A stretch of DNA of 64,000 nt from Frigoribacterium sp. PvP032 (GCF_017833035.1 NZ_JAFIBM010000001.1:3183762-3247761), one strand, 5' to 3'. Numbered from the stretch's first letter, positions 18,101 through 26,693 are shown. Made by a program: numbers and translations. Notes: generated from the letters alone by a model not told the origin.

Positions 18101-19898
18101 GTGGAACTCGGGCTCCGGCTACTGGGCCGGCAGCCTCGACGAGGCCGCCGTCTACGCCCGTCCGCTCGACGCGTCGACCGTGGCGCAGCACTGGGCGCTC
18201 GGCGCCGGCAAGCCGAACGCGGCCCCCACGGCTGCCTTCACCTCGGCGGCCACCGGCCTCTCCGTCGCCCTCGACGGCAGCACCTCGAGCGACGCCGACG
18301 GCCGCGTCGCCTCGTACAGCTGGGACTTCGGGGACGGCAGCCCCGCCGCCACCGGCTCGACGCCCTCGCACGCCTACGCCGCCGGCGGCACGTACGTCGT
18401 GACCCTGACGGTGACCGACGACCACGGCGCGGTCGGCACGTCGACAGCGAGCGTGACGGTGACGGCACCCCGCGTGAACGTCGCGCCCGCCGCCTCCTTC
18501 ACCTCGACGGTCGACCACCTGGCCGTCGCGGTCGACGGCTCGGGCTCGACCGACGCCGACGGCCGCGTCGCCTCGTACAGCTGGGACTTCGGGGACGGGT
18601 CGGCAGCAGCGTCCGGCGCGAAGACGGACCACGTCTACGCCGCCGCGGGCACCTACACGGTGACCCTCACGGCGACCGACGACGAGGGCGCCGTCGGCAC
18701 CTCGACGGGGACCGTCACGGTCGCCCCGGCGCCGCCCGCGAACCTGGCCCCCACGGCCTCGTTCACGAGCAGCGTCGCCGGCCTCGCCGTGTCGGCCGAC
18801 GCCTCGGCCTCCGCCGACGCCGACGGCACCGTCGTCGCCTGGGCCTGGACGTTCGGGGACGGGGCCACGGCCTCCGGCCGGACCGCCTCGCACTCGTACG
18901 CCGCTGCCGGCAGCTACCCCGTGACCCTGACGGTCACCGACGACAAGGGCGCGACGGGGACCTCCACGGCCACCGTCACGGTCGCCCCGATCCCGAACGC
19001 GGCCCCGACGGCCTCGTTCACGACGGCGACCGACAAGCTCTCGGCGACCGCCGACGGGCGCGCCTCGGCCGACAGCGACGGCACCGTCGCCTCGTGGGCC
19101 TGGGACTTCGGCGACGGGAGCACGGCGACGGGCAGCACGGCGAAGCACGACTACGCCGCCGGCGGCACCTACACGGTCACGCTCGTCGTGACCGACGACA
19201 AGGGAGCCACCGGCACGCGCTCGGCCACGGTCACGGTCACTGCACCTCCTGTGGTGACGGCGATCGCGCAGGACGGCTTCGGCCGCTCGGCGACGAACGG
19301 CTGGGGCTCCGCCGACGTCGGCGGCGCCTGGACGCGCACGGGCCAGGCCTCGCAGTACGGGGTCGCGAACGGCGTCGGCACCCAGTACCTGGGCGCCGCC
19401 GGCTGGAGCACCTCGATGGCGCTCACCGGCGCCGCCGCGACCGACAGCGACCTGCGCACGACCGTCAGCCTCGACAAGGCGGCCACCGGCGGCGGCACGT
19501 TCGTCTACGTCACGGGCCGCAAGGTCGCGACGAACTCCGAGTACCGCGCGACCCTGCGCTACCGCTCGGACGGACGCGTCGTCGTCGCGCTCAACGCCTA
19601 CAAGGGCACGTCGACCAACGTGACGCTGGTGAACGAGACGCTGGTGCCGGGAGCGGTCACGCCGGGCGCCAAGGTCAACGTGCGCCTCGAGGTCAGCGGC
19701 ACCGGCACGACGACGATCCGGGCGAAGGCCTGGCTCGGCGGCACGCCTGAGCCCACGGCCTGGACCGTCTCGACGACCGACACGTCCGCGGGCCTGCAGG
19801 CCGCAGGGTCGGTGGCCCTCGGCGCCTACGCCTCCGGCACCGCGACCAACGCCCCGCAGACGGTCTCGTTCGACGACCTGGGCGTCTTCAAGCCGTGA
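15180..19898 (+). CDS. Giant secreted propeller/Fn3/LamG/PKD matrix protein
   Basis: The 1572-residue protein has a signal peptide (residues 1-33, cut after AFA). Domains in order: a beta-propeller-like region (about 53-434, repeats such as GGAFTKVNGVAKYRLAALD), a fibronectin III module (about 455-553), two LamG/concanavalin modules (about 554-785 and 787-1005), four PKD modules (about 1011-1360, each with SYSWDFGDGS or a close variant), and a C-terminal domain (1363-1572) shared with the beta-helix protein. No LPxTG, membrane anchor or enzymatic motif is seen. LamG and PKD modules bind sugars or space domains, so a structural or glycan-binding role in the exopolysaccharide matrix is inferred. 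The stop overlaps the next glycosyltransferase start by four bases. Confidence 0.85.
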   Translation: MGTSVSSRLRLTAIAAASAVLLSALTGLQPAFADSAPADPASPATPATVTADALPTPQIDGSVFSQVVVGNTVYAAGKFTKARPAGSAPGVNEVPRSYVLAYDITTGALSTTFAPVIDGQVKALAASPDGKRLYIGGAFTKVNGVAKYRLAALDPTTGALVTSWNPGTNATVNAIAAVGPNVYVAGVFSSIGKDTRTRAAAVTASNGTNLPWAPQIAGGDVLALVASPDGSKIVLGGSFSSVNGSSAPGYGLAMTDPTSGANLPFQANDVVRNGGGQAAIYSLSATANGVYGSGYTFGGGGRLEGAFKSTWNGDLVWVEDCHGDTYSVAANSTAVYIAGHPHYCGNIGGQPQTTPWTFQRAMAFSDAATQTITNDPMGYYNFAGTPAPSILNWFPDFGTGSYTGQNQGPWSVAATDKYVVYGGEFPTVNGKAQYGLTRFAVSSIAPNKEGPIASGALFKPTLVSLESGSVRVGWESNWDRDNANLSYAVYRDGNLTTPVYTTTSASTFWKRPAIGFIDKGLAPGSVHNYRIRATDPLGNTVLGDTVTVTVSATAASPYQQRVAADGATALWRLGEKTGSTVYDSVGFDDQQALAGVTRGAGGQASTDSDGASSFSGTDTGLSSTASPIAGPQTFSVEAWFRSTSTTGGKIVGFGSNRTGASGSYDRHLYMDPQGHVSFGVYPNASRIITSPTALNDGQWHQVVGTLSSAGQSFYVDGKKVATDSGTTGAQDYTGYWRIGGDNNWNGAPYFQGDIDDVSVYPTALSAGQVDGQWVASGRVSKLPAAPADAYGARVFQDAPEAYFRLDGDSSTVAADSSPVGTNGVVSGGVTTGGASAVASGSGSSAAFDGSTGGVATTTSYDAPNSYSLETWFNTTTTSGGKLIGFGSSQTGFSGNYDRHVYMEQDGRLQFGIWTGQMNLASSAASYNDGRWHHVVATQGTDGMKLYVDGAQVGSNPTTASDGYRGYLRLGGDSSWNSGSGYWAGSLDEAAVYARPLDASTVAQHWALGAGKPNAAPTAAFTSAATGLSVALDGSTSSDADGRVASYSWDFGDGSPAATGSTPSHAYAAGGTYVVTLTVTDDHGAVGTSTASVTVTAPRVNVAPAASFTSTVDHLAVAVDGSGSTDADGRVASYSWDFGDGSAAASGAKTDHVYAAAGTYTVTLTATDDEGAVGTSTGTVTVAPAPPANLAPTASFTSSVAGLAVSADASASADADGTVVAWAWTFGDGATASGRTASHSYAAAGSYPVTLTVTDDKGATGTSTATVTVAPIPNAAPTASFTTATDKLSATADGRASADSDGTVASWAWDFGDGSTATGSTAKHDYAAGGTYTVTLVVTDDKGATGTRSATVTVTAPPVVTAIAQDGFGRSATNGWGSADVGGAWTRTGQASQYGVANGVGTQYLGAAGWSTSMALTGAAATDSDLRTTVSLDKAATGGGTFVYVTGRKVATNSEYRATLRYRSDGRVVVALNAYKGTSTNVTLVNETLVPGAVTPGAKVNVRLEVSGTGTTTIRAKAWLGGTPEPTAWTVSTTDTSAGLQAAGSVALGAYASGTATNAPQTVSFDDLGVFKP
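19266..19895 (+). other. Shared matrix domain, C-terminal copy
   Basis: Residues 1363-1572 (from about GFGRSATNGWGSADVGGAWT to VSFDDLGVF) align with residues 58-252 of the beta-helix protein encoded at 10182. The conserved core AKAWLGGTPEPTAW matches GKAWLGSSEPAW in the other copy. Confidence 0.7.
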
Positions 19899-20935
19899 CC
19901 GACGCCGTCCCGGAGCCCGCGAGGAGGCTCGTCGTCCAGCAGTCGTTCCCACGACCGCGACCGACGACGAACCCCTACCTCGTGATGCTCCGGGACGCCG
20001 TGGGCGCGGTGCCGGGAGTCGAGGTGCGCACCTTCGACTGGAAGGGCGCCCTGCTCGGCCGCTACGACGTCTTCCACGTGCACTGGCCCGAGATCCTGGT
20101 CTCGGGCCAGAGCCCGCTCAAGGCCCTGGTGCGACAGGGGCTGACGGTGGCACTCGTCGTCAAGTTGTGGGCGACGCGCACCGCGATCGTCCGCACCGAG
20201 CACAACCTCGAGCTGCCGACCGGCATCTCGCGCCGGGAACGAGCGCTGCTGCGCTGGATCGAGCGCCGCACGACCCTGTGGGTGCGGCTGAACGCCGAGA
20301 CGCCAGAGCGCACTGGCGCCCTGGGCGCCCTCATCCCCCACGGCCACTACGTGGACTGGTTCTCCCGCTGGCCCTGGCCCGACCGCGAGGCCGGCCGTGT
20401 CTCGTACTTCGGCTTCATCCGCCGGTACAAGGGCGTCGACGGCCTGCTGAGGGCCTTCCGCGGCGTGCGGGGCGACGACCGGCGGCTGCACGCGGCCGGC
20501 AAGCCGTCGTCGCCCGACCTGGCGAGGGGGCTCGAGGAGCTCGCCGCCGACGACCCTCGGGTCAGCCTCGACCTGAGGTTCCTCGACGACGAGGCCCTGA
20601 TCGAGACGGTGCGACGGGCCGAGCTGGTCGTCCTGCCGTACCGCGAGATGCACAACTCGGGAGGCGTCCTCACCGCCCTCTCGCTCGGCCGCCCCGTGCT
20701 GGTCCCGGCGAACGAGGTCAACGCCCGCCTGGCCGACGAGGTCGGCGCCGGCTGGGTGCAGCAGTACGCCGACGACCTCGACGCCGCCGACGTCGAGCGC
20801 GCGCTGGACGCAGCGTCGCAGCTGGCCGACGACGACGTGCCCGACCTCTCGGCCCGCGACTGGGACCGAGCCGGCGAGGCGCACGTCGAGGCGTACCGTC
20901 GCGCGGTCGCCGCCGTCAGGCGGGGCCGAGCGTGA
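19895..20935 (+). CDS. GT4-type glycosyltransferase
   Basis: The 346-residue protein has the GT-B fold: an N-terminal half with VFHVHWPEIL and IVRTEHNLELP, and a C-terminal nucleotide-sugar half with YFGFIRRYKGVDGLLRAF, then LVVLPYREMHNSGGVLTALSLG. The last element matches the GT4 acceptor/donor-binding EX7E region in weakened form. It probably adds one sugar to the lipid-linked exopolysaccharide repeat unit on the cytoplasmic side. GTG at 19895 overlaps the stop of the large secreted protein (GTGA), which links matrix protein and transferase in one operon. The sugar donor is unknown. Confidence 0.82.
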   Translation: MTDAVPEPARRLVVQQSFPRPRPTTNPYLVMLRDAVGAVPGVEVRTFDWKGALLGRYDVFHVHWPEILVSGQSPLKALVRQGLTVALVVKLWATRTAIVRTEHNLELPTGISRRERALLRWIERRTTLWVRLNAETPERTGALGALIPHGHYVDWFSRWPWPDREAGRVSYFGFIRRYKGVDGLLRAFRGVRGDDRRLHAAGKPSSPDLARGLEELAADDPRVSLDLRFLDDEALIETVRRAELVVLPYREMHNSGGVLTALSLGRPVLVPANEVNARLADEVGAGWVQQYADDLDAADVERALDAASQLADDDVPDLSARDWDRAGEAHVEAYRRAVAAVRRGRA

Positions 20936-20937
20936 CG

Positions 20938-21936
20938 TCAGCCGTCGACGCGGCCGTACTCCCGGTACCCCGCGCCCCACGCGCCCGCGACCATGCCGGC
21001 GCCGCGGGCGATGGTGCGCACGCCGCGGGCACGCTGGCCGAGCGAGCGGACGACCGTGCCGAGCACCAGCCGCGCGACGCCGCCTGCGACCCGCACGGCG
21101 CCCCTCGCCGTGAGCCGGAGGCGCGTCGCCAGCCGAGCCGGACCGCCTGCGGACAGCATCACCGACGTCAGGCCCCAGCCGTTGCCGCTGCTGTACGCCC
21201 GGCGCACGACCCAGCGCCGCGTGACGCGGTGAGCAGGCACGACGTCCGTGACCACGGCCTCCGCGCACCACAGGATGGTGCCGCCAGCCGCGACGAGGCT
21301 GCGGGTGAAGAGCGTGTCCTCCCCGCCGAGCTGCCCGAGCGCCACGTCGAACGACAGGCCCTGACGACGGACCTCGGCGAGGTCGAGCAGCAGGTTGTTG
21401 GTCGCGGCCACCTCGACCGCCGTGCCGGTGGGCAGACGGCGACGGACGAAGAAGCGCCCCTCGACGATGAACGGCTCCGGCTCGACCTCGTACTCGCTGC
21501 GCACGGGGCCGACGACCGCGGCGGCGCCGGTCTCGGCCTGCAGCGCGAGCAGGGCCGCGAGCCACGGCTCGGACGGGCGCTCGTCGTCGTCGATGAAGAC
21601 GAGCAGGTCGCTCCCGGCGCACTCGTCGAGGGCCCGGTTGCGGGCCGACGCGATCCCGGGCGTGGCCTCGACGACGTAGTCCACGGTGACGGGCCCGGCG
21701 TCGTCGCCAGGGGCGGTCGCCGCGAGCGCCGCCGCCTCGACGCGATCGCGTCCCGTCCCGCTCGCGTCGTTGTCGACCACGAGCACGCGTGCCTCGACGC
21801 CGAGCGCCCGCACGCCGCGGGCCTGCTCGACGAGCAGCGGCAGCACGGCGTCGAGGTCGCGGGGCCGTCGGAAGGTCAGCACGGCGATCGTCAGGAGGCG
21901 CGGTGCGGTCGGGTCGGTCGTCACGGGCCCCAGCAT
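20938..21936 (-). CDS. GT2-family glycosyltransferase
   Basis: The GT-A domain is clear: LTIAVLTFRRPRDLDAVLP at the start, RVLVVDNDASG, the DxD metal site in LLVFIDDDERP, and a GGEDTLFTRSL motif that supplies the general-base Asp region. The ATG at 21936 gives 332 residues; a GTG at 21924 is an alternative. The C-terminal 80 residues are basic and amphipathic, suggesting membrane association. It converges with the GT4 gene with only two bases between stop codons. It probably builds the exopolysaccharide repeat unit; the sugar is unknown. Confidence 0.84.
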   Translation of the reverse strand: MLGPVTTDPTAPRLLTIAVLTFRRPRDLDAVLPLLVEQARGVRALGVEARVLVVDNDASGTGRDRVEAAALAATAPGDDAGPVTVDYVVEATPGIASARNRALDECAGSDLLVFIDDDERPSEPWLAALLALQAETGAAAVVGPVRSEYEVEPEPFIVEGRFFVRRRLPTGTAVEVAATNNLLLDLAEVRRQGLSFDVALGQLGGEDTLFTRSLVAAGGTILWCAEAVVTDVVPAHRVTRRWVVRRAYSSGNGWGLTSVMLSAGGPARLATRLRLTARGAVRVAGGVARLVLGTVVRSLGQRARGVRTIARGAGMVAGAWGAGYREYGRVDG

Positions 21937-22000
21937 GTCAGGTCGGCGACCGGCGCCGGGTCGCGCACCGCGCCTCCTGCGGGTGGGCGGGGGACGAACC

Positions 22001-22945
22001 GTGGGTGACCCCGTGAGCCGCACCTCGCTGGCCGGCCTGTCGGTGGTCGTCGTCAACTACGGCTCGGCCGACCTGCTGCGGCAGAACCTCGCGCCGGTGT
22101 CCCGTGTCCTCGACGACCTCGTCGTGGTCGTGGTGGACAACTGGTCAGGCGCCGCCGAGCGCGCCCGCGTGGCCGAGCTCGCGACGGCCGAGGGCTGGCT
22201 GCTCGTCTCACCCGACGGCAACGAGGGCTTCGGCACCGGCGTGAACCTCGGGGTCGCGCGGGCGCGGGCGGCGGGCGCGCGCCACCACGTGCTGCTCAAC
22301 CCCGACGCCGTCGCCGACGCGGCCGCCCTCGCAGCGCTGCTCCGCGCCTCCTCGTCCGAGCCCCTGACGATGAGCGCGCCCACGGTGCTGCGCCCCGACG
22401 GCAGCCTCTGGTCGGCCGGCAGCGACCTCTACCTCGACGACGGGCGCATCCGCTCGCGTCGCCGCCGGCTCGAGGGCGCACGCGTCGAGGAGTGGCTGAG
22501 CGGCGCCTGCCTCGTGCTGAGCGACGAGCTGTGGCAGCGCTGCGGCGGCTTCGACGACGACTACTTCCTCTACTGGGAGGACGTCGACCTGTCACGCCGC
22601 GTCGTGGCCGCAGGAGGCGCGCTGAGGCTGCTGGAGGACGTCACCGTCGTCCACGCCGAGGGCGGCACGCAGGCGGTCGACGGCGCCGAGAGCTCGGGCC
22701 AGGCCAAGTCGGCCGGCTACTACCGCTACAACATCCGCAACCGGCTGCTCTTCGCCGCGAAGCACCTCGGCGACGACGACCTCCGCCGGTGGCGCCGCGT
22801 CACGCCGCGGATCGCGTGGGAGGTGCTGCTGCAGGGCGGCCGACGACAGTTCGTGCGGTCGCCCGGCACCCTGCTCGTCGGCCTCCGTGCCGTGCTCGAG
22901 GGCAGGCGCGTCGTCGCCGCCGAGCTGCGTCGCCGACGCGCCTGA
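22001..22945 (+). CDS. GT2-family glycosyltransferase (rhamnosyltransferase-like)
   Basis: The protein (314 residues from the GTG at 22001) matches WbbL-like GT2 enzymes: LSVVVVNYGSADLL, VVVVDNWSG, NEGFGTGVNLGVARA, HHVLLNPDA and the signature GGFDDDYFLYWEDVDLSRRV. These enzymes often transfer rhamnose to lipid carriers. GGGGGA seven bases before 22001 supports this start over GTG 22013. It is divergent from the neighbouring GT2 gene and converges with the next GT4 gene. Confidence 0.86.
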   Translation: MGDPVSRTSLAGLSVVVVNYGSADLLRQNLAPVSRVLDDLVVVVVDNWSGAAERARVAELATAEGWLLVSPDGNEGFGTGVNLGVARARAAGARHHVLLNPDAVADAAALAALLRASSSEPLTMSAPTVLRPDGSLWSAGSDLYLDDGRIRSRRRRLEGARVEEWLSGACLVLSDELWQRCGGFDDDYFLYWEDVDLSRRVVAAGGALRLLEDVTVVHAEGGTQAVDGAESSGQAKSAGYYRYNIRNRLLFAAKHLGDDDLRRWRRVTPRIAWEVLLQGGRRQFVRSPGTLLVGLRAVLEGRRVVAAELRRRRA

Positions 22946-22972
22946 GCTGAGCGCAGGCGGCGGGCCGGGCCC

Positions 22973-23986
22973 TCAGCGGCCGACGAACTGCGCCAGCGAC
23001 GCCGCCAGGTGCCGCGTCGTCAGGCGCTCCTCGACCGCGGCACGACCGGCGGCGCCGAGGCGGCGAGCCTCGTCCTCGTCGCCGAGCAGCCGCAGCACGT
23101 GCGCGGCCAGCGCCTGGGCGTCGCCGACCGGCGCGAGCAGCCCGGTGCGCTCGTGCTCGACGTAGTCCTCGATGCCGGGGGTGTCGGTCATCACGACCGG
23201 CCGGCCCGTGGCCATCGCCTCGAGGCTGACGGTCATGCCCGACGCGTGCAGGTTGTCGCGGGTGGCCACGGCCACGACCGACGACCGCGCGTAGAGCTCG
23301 GCGAGCTCGCGGTGCGAGACGTGGGGCACCACGGTGACGCCCTCCGGCGGAGCCGTGTCGCTCGTCGTCTGCACCATCAGCTCGACGTCCGGCCGCTCGG
23401 CGTGCACCCTGGCGAGCGCCGCGAACAGGGTCGCCGGGTCGCGGTCGCGGTCGCCGCCGACGCTCAGCACCATCGGCCGCGCGGGCCACGGCCTCGCTGC
23501 GAAGAAGTCGGCGTCCACCCCGAACGTGAAGAACCCGACCGGCGGGCCGTCCTCGCCGACGAAGCGCCGCAGCGGCTCGACCTGGCCCCGGCTGATCACC
23601 CACAGCCCGCTCATGCGGCGCAGCACGTCGCGCATCCGCCCGACGTCCTGGCCGCGCTCGACGCGGTCGGTCACCCAGATGACGCCGGTGTACATCTCGT
23701 CGTGCGCCGTCATGAGCAGCATGCGGCGGGCGACGTTCTCGTCCCACGTCACGCCGATGCTCGCCGCCGAGCCGGACGAGCCGGACGAGGAGGCGCGGCG
23801 CGGCAGCAGACGGTCGCGCAGCACCTGCAGGCGGCCGGGCTCCCCCACGGACCCCACCGTCGCCTGGGGGTCGCTCTCGCGCAGCGCCTCGAGGCCGTAC
23901 GGCCAGGCGCCGGGGCGACGCCCTGCGGCGTGGTCGGCGGCCCAGCCGGCCACGTCTCGTTCGCGGGCGAACAGGACCTCGATCAT
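22973..23986 (-). CDS. GT4-family glycosyltransferase
   Basis: This 337-residue GT-B enzyme has the C-terminal donor-binding half well conserved: MVLSVGGDRDRD, VTVVPHVSHRELAELYARSS, and the GT4 motif GMTVSLEAMATGRPVVMTDTPG carrying the catalytic Glu pair region. The N-terminal half is less typical. GAGGAGG lies directly upstream of the ATG at 23986, which overlaps the flippase stop (ATGA). It ends the minus-strand run wzz-like, GT4, flippase, GT4. Confidence 0.87.
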   Translation of the reverse strand: MIEVLFARERDVAGWAADHAAGRRPGAWPYGLEALRESDPQATVGSVGEPGRLQVLRDRLLPRRASSSGSSGSAASIGVTWDENVARRMLLMTAHDEMYTGVIWVTDRVERGQDVGRMRDVLRRMSGLWVISRGQVEPLRRFVGEDGPPVGFFTFGVDADFFAARPWPARPMVLSVGGDRDRDPATLFAALARVHAERPDVELMVQTTSDTAPPEGVTVVPHVSHRELAELYARSSVVAVATRDNLHASGMTVSLEAMATGRPVVMTDTPGIEDYVEHERTGLLAPVGDAQALAAHVLRLLGDEDEARRLGAAGRAAVEERLTTRHLAASLAQFVGR

Positions 23987-25578
23987 CGCGCCTCCTCGTC
24001 GTCGTCTCGCCGTCGTCGATCGTCAGGCCGGTGCTGGTCCTGACCGTGCCTGTCCGGGACGCGCTCGTCCGCAGCCTGCTCGGCGACGGCCCGCTCGGCG
24101 AGTGCCTGGTCGGTCGCGGTCTCGTCGCCGCGCTGCTCGTCGACGTCGAGACCGGTCGCCTCGACGTCCAGGTCCCTGTCGGCGGCCGCGACCGCGGCGG
24201 CGTCGTCCGCATCGGGGTCGTCCGCCCCTGCGCCGCCGGCGACAGCCTCGGCACGACGGCGTCCGAGATCGCGCGAGACGTACCATAGGTTCGGCACGAG
24301 CTGGCAGAGCGCGACCGAGATCGCCGACCCGAGCACGGGCCCGGCCGCCCCGACCTGCCCGATGAACCACCACGAGAGGCCGAGGTTCAGGGGCACCATC
24401 AGGACGATGGGCAGCACCTGGAAGACCAGCCCGGTCTTGTCGGTCATGTACATGCCGACCGGGTACTTCGCCGCCTGCAGGCCGACGAACACCACGAAGC
24501 CGACGAGCATCCAGCCGTCGAGCGAGATCGCCCCGTCCGAGACGAAGTCGACGAGCAGGGGGCTGATCACGGCGAGCGCCGTGCCGAGCACCAGGCCGCC
24601 GAGCAGGAACCACAGGGTCGGCACGGTCGGCGACTCGATGCGGCCCGCCGAGCGTGCCGCGGCGTACACGGGCCAGAGCGCGATGCCCGCGGCGGCGACC
24701 GTCTGCAGCACGATGCCGAACAGCTGCGAGGCGAGGTTGTACTGGGCGAGCTCGTCCGGCCCCGCGAGGTGGCTGAGGAGCAGTCGCCCGGTCTGCATGG
24801 CCACCGGCAGGGCGATCATCTGCACGAGCATCGGCCACGCCAGGCCCAGCGCGGGCACGCCGCGGTAGCTGCGCACCCGGGGCACGAGCTTCACTGCGGC
24901 GCCGATCTGCGGCGAGAGGGCGCGGGCGGCGACGATCAGGCAGATCACCGAGACGAGGCTGTTGGCGACGTACGAGATCACGGCGAGGTAGCTGCCGACG
25001 GGCACGCTGAACATCACGGCAGAGCCGATCGCGAGCAGCATGAAGGGGGCGACGACCGCCTGGCTGGCGACCTGCGTGCTGGTCTTCTTCAGTCCGACCA
25101 GGATGCGCTGGCCCACGGTCAAGGGGATGACGAGCCCGAACACGGCGAGGCAGAGCCCTGCCGCGAGCGAGCCGCCGTCGGGAAGCAGCCCCTCGCCGAG
25201 CAGCGCCGGCCACCAGCCCGCCAGGGTGATCAGCGCCGCGACGGCGACCATGATGCCGCCCGAGACGAGCAGCACCCTGAAGGCGGTGACGATCGAGCGC
25301 TTCACGAAGTCGTCCGTCCGCACCGACGACGACCCGGCGACGGCGTTGATGACGATCGCGGCGATGCCGAGGTCGGCGAACGGCAGGAGGGTCGGGAACG
25401 TCGACAGCAGCCCGTACTGCGCGTAGGCGTCGGTGCCGAAGTTCTGGATGATCATGCGGCTCGTGATGATGCCGAGCACGCCGGACAGCCCCATCACGAC
25501 GACCTTCATCGCGGCGGTCGAGCCCACGGCCGCCATCGCGCCGCCGCGGCGGGGCCGGGCCGAGCCGTCCACGCTCAC
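23983..25578 (-). CDS. Wzx-like polysaccharide flippase with acidic cytoplasmic tail
   Basis: The 531-residue protein has 12-14 membrane helices and belongs to the MOP/MVF polysaccharide exporter class; GIITSRMIIQNFGTDAYAQYG at the start is typical. It would flip lipid-linked repeat units across the membrane for the Wzy-like enzyme. After about residue 437 there is a hydrophilic tail of about 95 residues rich in Asp, Ala, Glu and Arg, longer than usual for the family and possibly a docking region. The GTG start overlaps the upstream GT4 stop, and its own stop overlaps the next gene. Confidence 0.85.
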   Translation of the reverse strand: MSVDGSARPRRGGAMAAVGSTAAMKVVVMGLSGVLGIITSRMIIQNFGTDAYAQYGLLSTFPTLLPFADLGIAAIVINAVAGSSSVRTDDFVKRSIVTAFRVLLVSGGIMVAVAALITLAGWWPALLGEGLLPDGGSLAAGLCLAVFGLVIPLTVGQRILVGLKKTSTQVASQAVVAPFMLLAIGSAVMFSVPVGSYLAVISYVANSLVSVICLIVAARALSPQIGAAVKLVPRVRSYRGVPALGLAWPMLVQMIALPVAMQTGRLLLSHLAGPDELAQYNLASQLFGIVLQTVAAAGIALWPVYAAARSAGRIESPTVPTLWFLLGGLVLGTALAVISPLLVDFVSDGAISLDGWMLVGFVVFVGLQAAKYPVGMYMTDKTGLVFQVLPIVLMVPLNLGLSWWFIGQVGAAGPVLGSAISVALCQLVPNLWYVSRDLGRRRAEAVAGGAGADDPDADDAAAVAAADRDLDVEATGLDVDEQRGDETATDQALAERAVAEQAADERVPDRHGQDQHRPDDRRRRDDDEEAR

Positions 25579-26693
25579 GACCGGCCCTCGCCCGCGAAGA
25601 GCAGGTCGTCCGCGGCGAGGCGGCCGTCACGCTCTGGCAGGTCGGCGAGCACGGAGTCGGCAGTCCGGCGCGCATCGAGCGCGGTGCCGATCGACCTGGC
25701 CAGCACGCTCGGCGAGGCAGGGTCGTCGTGGGCGACGACGTGTCCGTGCGCCTCCAGCCACTCGGCGAGGCCCGTCTCCGTCGTCGTGACGGCCGTGCAG
25801 CCGTGCGAGAGTCCCTCGACGAGGGGCAGGCCCACCTGCTCACGCCAGGTCGGGCTCGGCTGGGACCAGAGCACGAGCACCCGGGACGCGTCGAGCACGT
25901 CGTGGATGCGGCTCCGCGCGGGGTCGACCTCGACGGTGACGGAGTCGTCGACGTCGGCGAGCGCGAGGGCGTCCGACTCGAGGGGCCCCTTGCCGAGCAG
26001 CACGAGGCGGGCGTCCGGGTGCTCGACGCGCACCGTCGGCCAGGCGGCGAGCAGCACGGGCAGGCCCTTGCGCTCGGCGAAGGCGCCCACGAACACGACG
26101 GTCGGGGGTCGCACCCCGCCGCCGCGCGCCTCCGGGTGGCGGGTCGGCAGCGCAGGGACCGTCTCGGTCGACGTCCGAGGCGAGGCCGGGCCGAGGAGGC
26201 GCGCGTAGGTCTCGCGGGCCGAGTCGGTCCCCGAGACCACCCGGTCGAGCCGGCGCCAGACGACCCGCGCCAGCACCCGTTCGCCGCGTCGACGGAGACG
26301 GGTGCGGAGCCGCGGCGCCGTGGCGGACGCGAAGGGGTCCGCGTTGCCGATGAGGTAGCTCACGACGGTGACGCGACGACGGGTCAGCACGCGGCGCACC
26401 GCCAGCCCGGCGAGCACCAGGGCGGTTGCCGGCAGGCTCGACGTCATGAGGGGCTCGTTGACCTCGAGCACCCGCACCCGTGACCGGCCGACCAGCCAGG
26501 CAGCCCGGACGGGCCCGGCCTGCACGAGGTCGAGGCCCACGGTCAGGCTCTCGTCGAAGTCGTACCGCGTGACGCGGTGCACGATGCTCGCGGGCGCGAG
26601 CTGGTGGGCACGCTCGAGGTGCGCCGTCCTCAGCGACTCGTAGAGCCGGACTGCGGGGAGCCGGGGCACGCTGCCGCCGCGGGACGGGCTCAC
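25575..26693 (-). CDS. GT4-family glycosyltransferase
   Basis: The product is 372 residues from the GTG at 26693, which overlaps the stop of the Wzz-like gene (GTGA). The donor half shows VVFVGAFAERKGLPVLLAAW, RLVLLGKGPLE and VLWSQPSPTWREQVGLPLVEGLSHG, the GT4 EX7E region. A GTG ten codons further in is an alternative start. The reading frame remains open upstream into the Wzz-like gene, which is not taken as coding. It is co-transcribed with the flippase and probably acts on the same repeat unit. Confidence 0.85.
   Translation of the reverse strand: MSPSRGGSVPRLPAVRLYESLRTAHLERAHQLAPASIVHRVTRYDFDESLTVGLDLVQAGPVRAAWLVGRSRVRVLEVNEPLMTSSLPATALVLAGLAVRRVLTRRRVTVVSYLIGNADPFASATAPRLRTRLRRRGERVLARVVWRRLDRVVSGTDSARETYARLLGPASPRTSTETVPALPTRHPEARGGGVRPPTVVFVGAFAERKGLPVLLAAWPTVRVEHPDARLVLLGKGPLESDALALADVDDSVTVEVDPARSRIHDVLDASRVLVLWSQPSPTWREQVGLPLVEGLSHGCTAVTTTETGLAEWLEAHGHVVAHDDPASPSVLARSIGTALDARRTADSVLADLPERDGRLAADDLLFAGEGRS

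Noticed and set aside
14925-19952. A 1675-codon open frame antisense to the large secreted protein
   Set aside because: Its translation is Arg/Gly/Ala/Val-rich with no domain, as expected from the complement of high-GC3 coding DNA. The plus strand has clear propeller, LamG and PKD modules.
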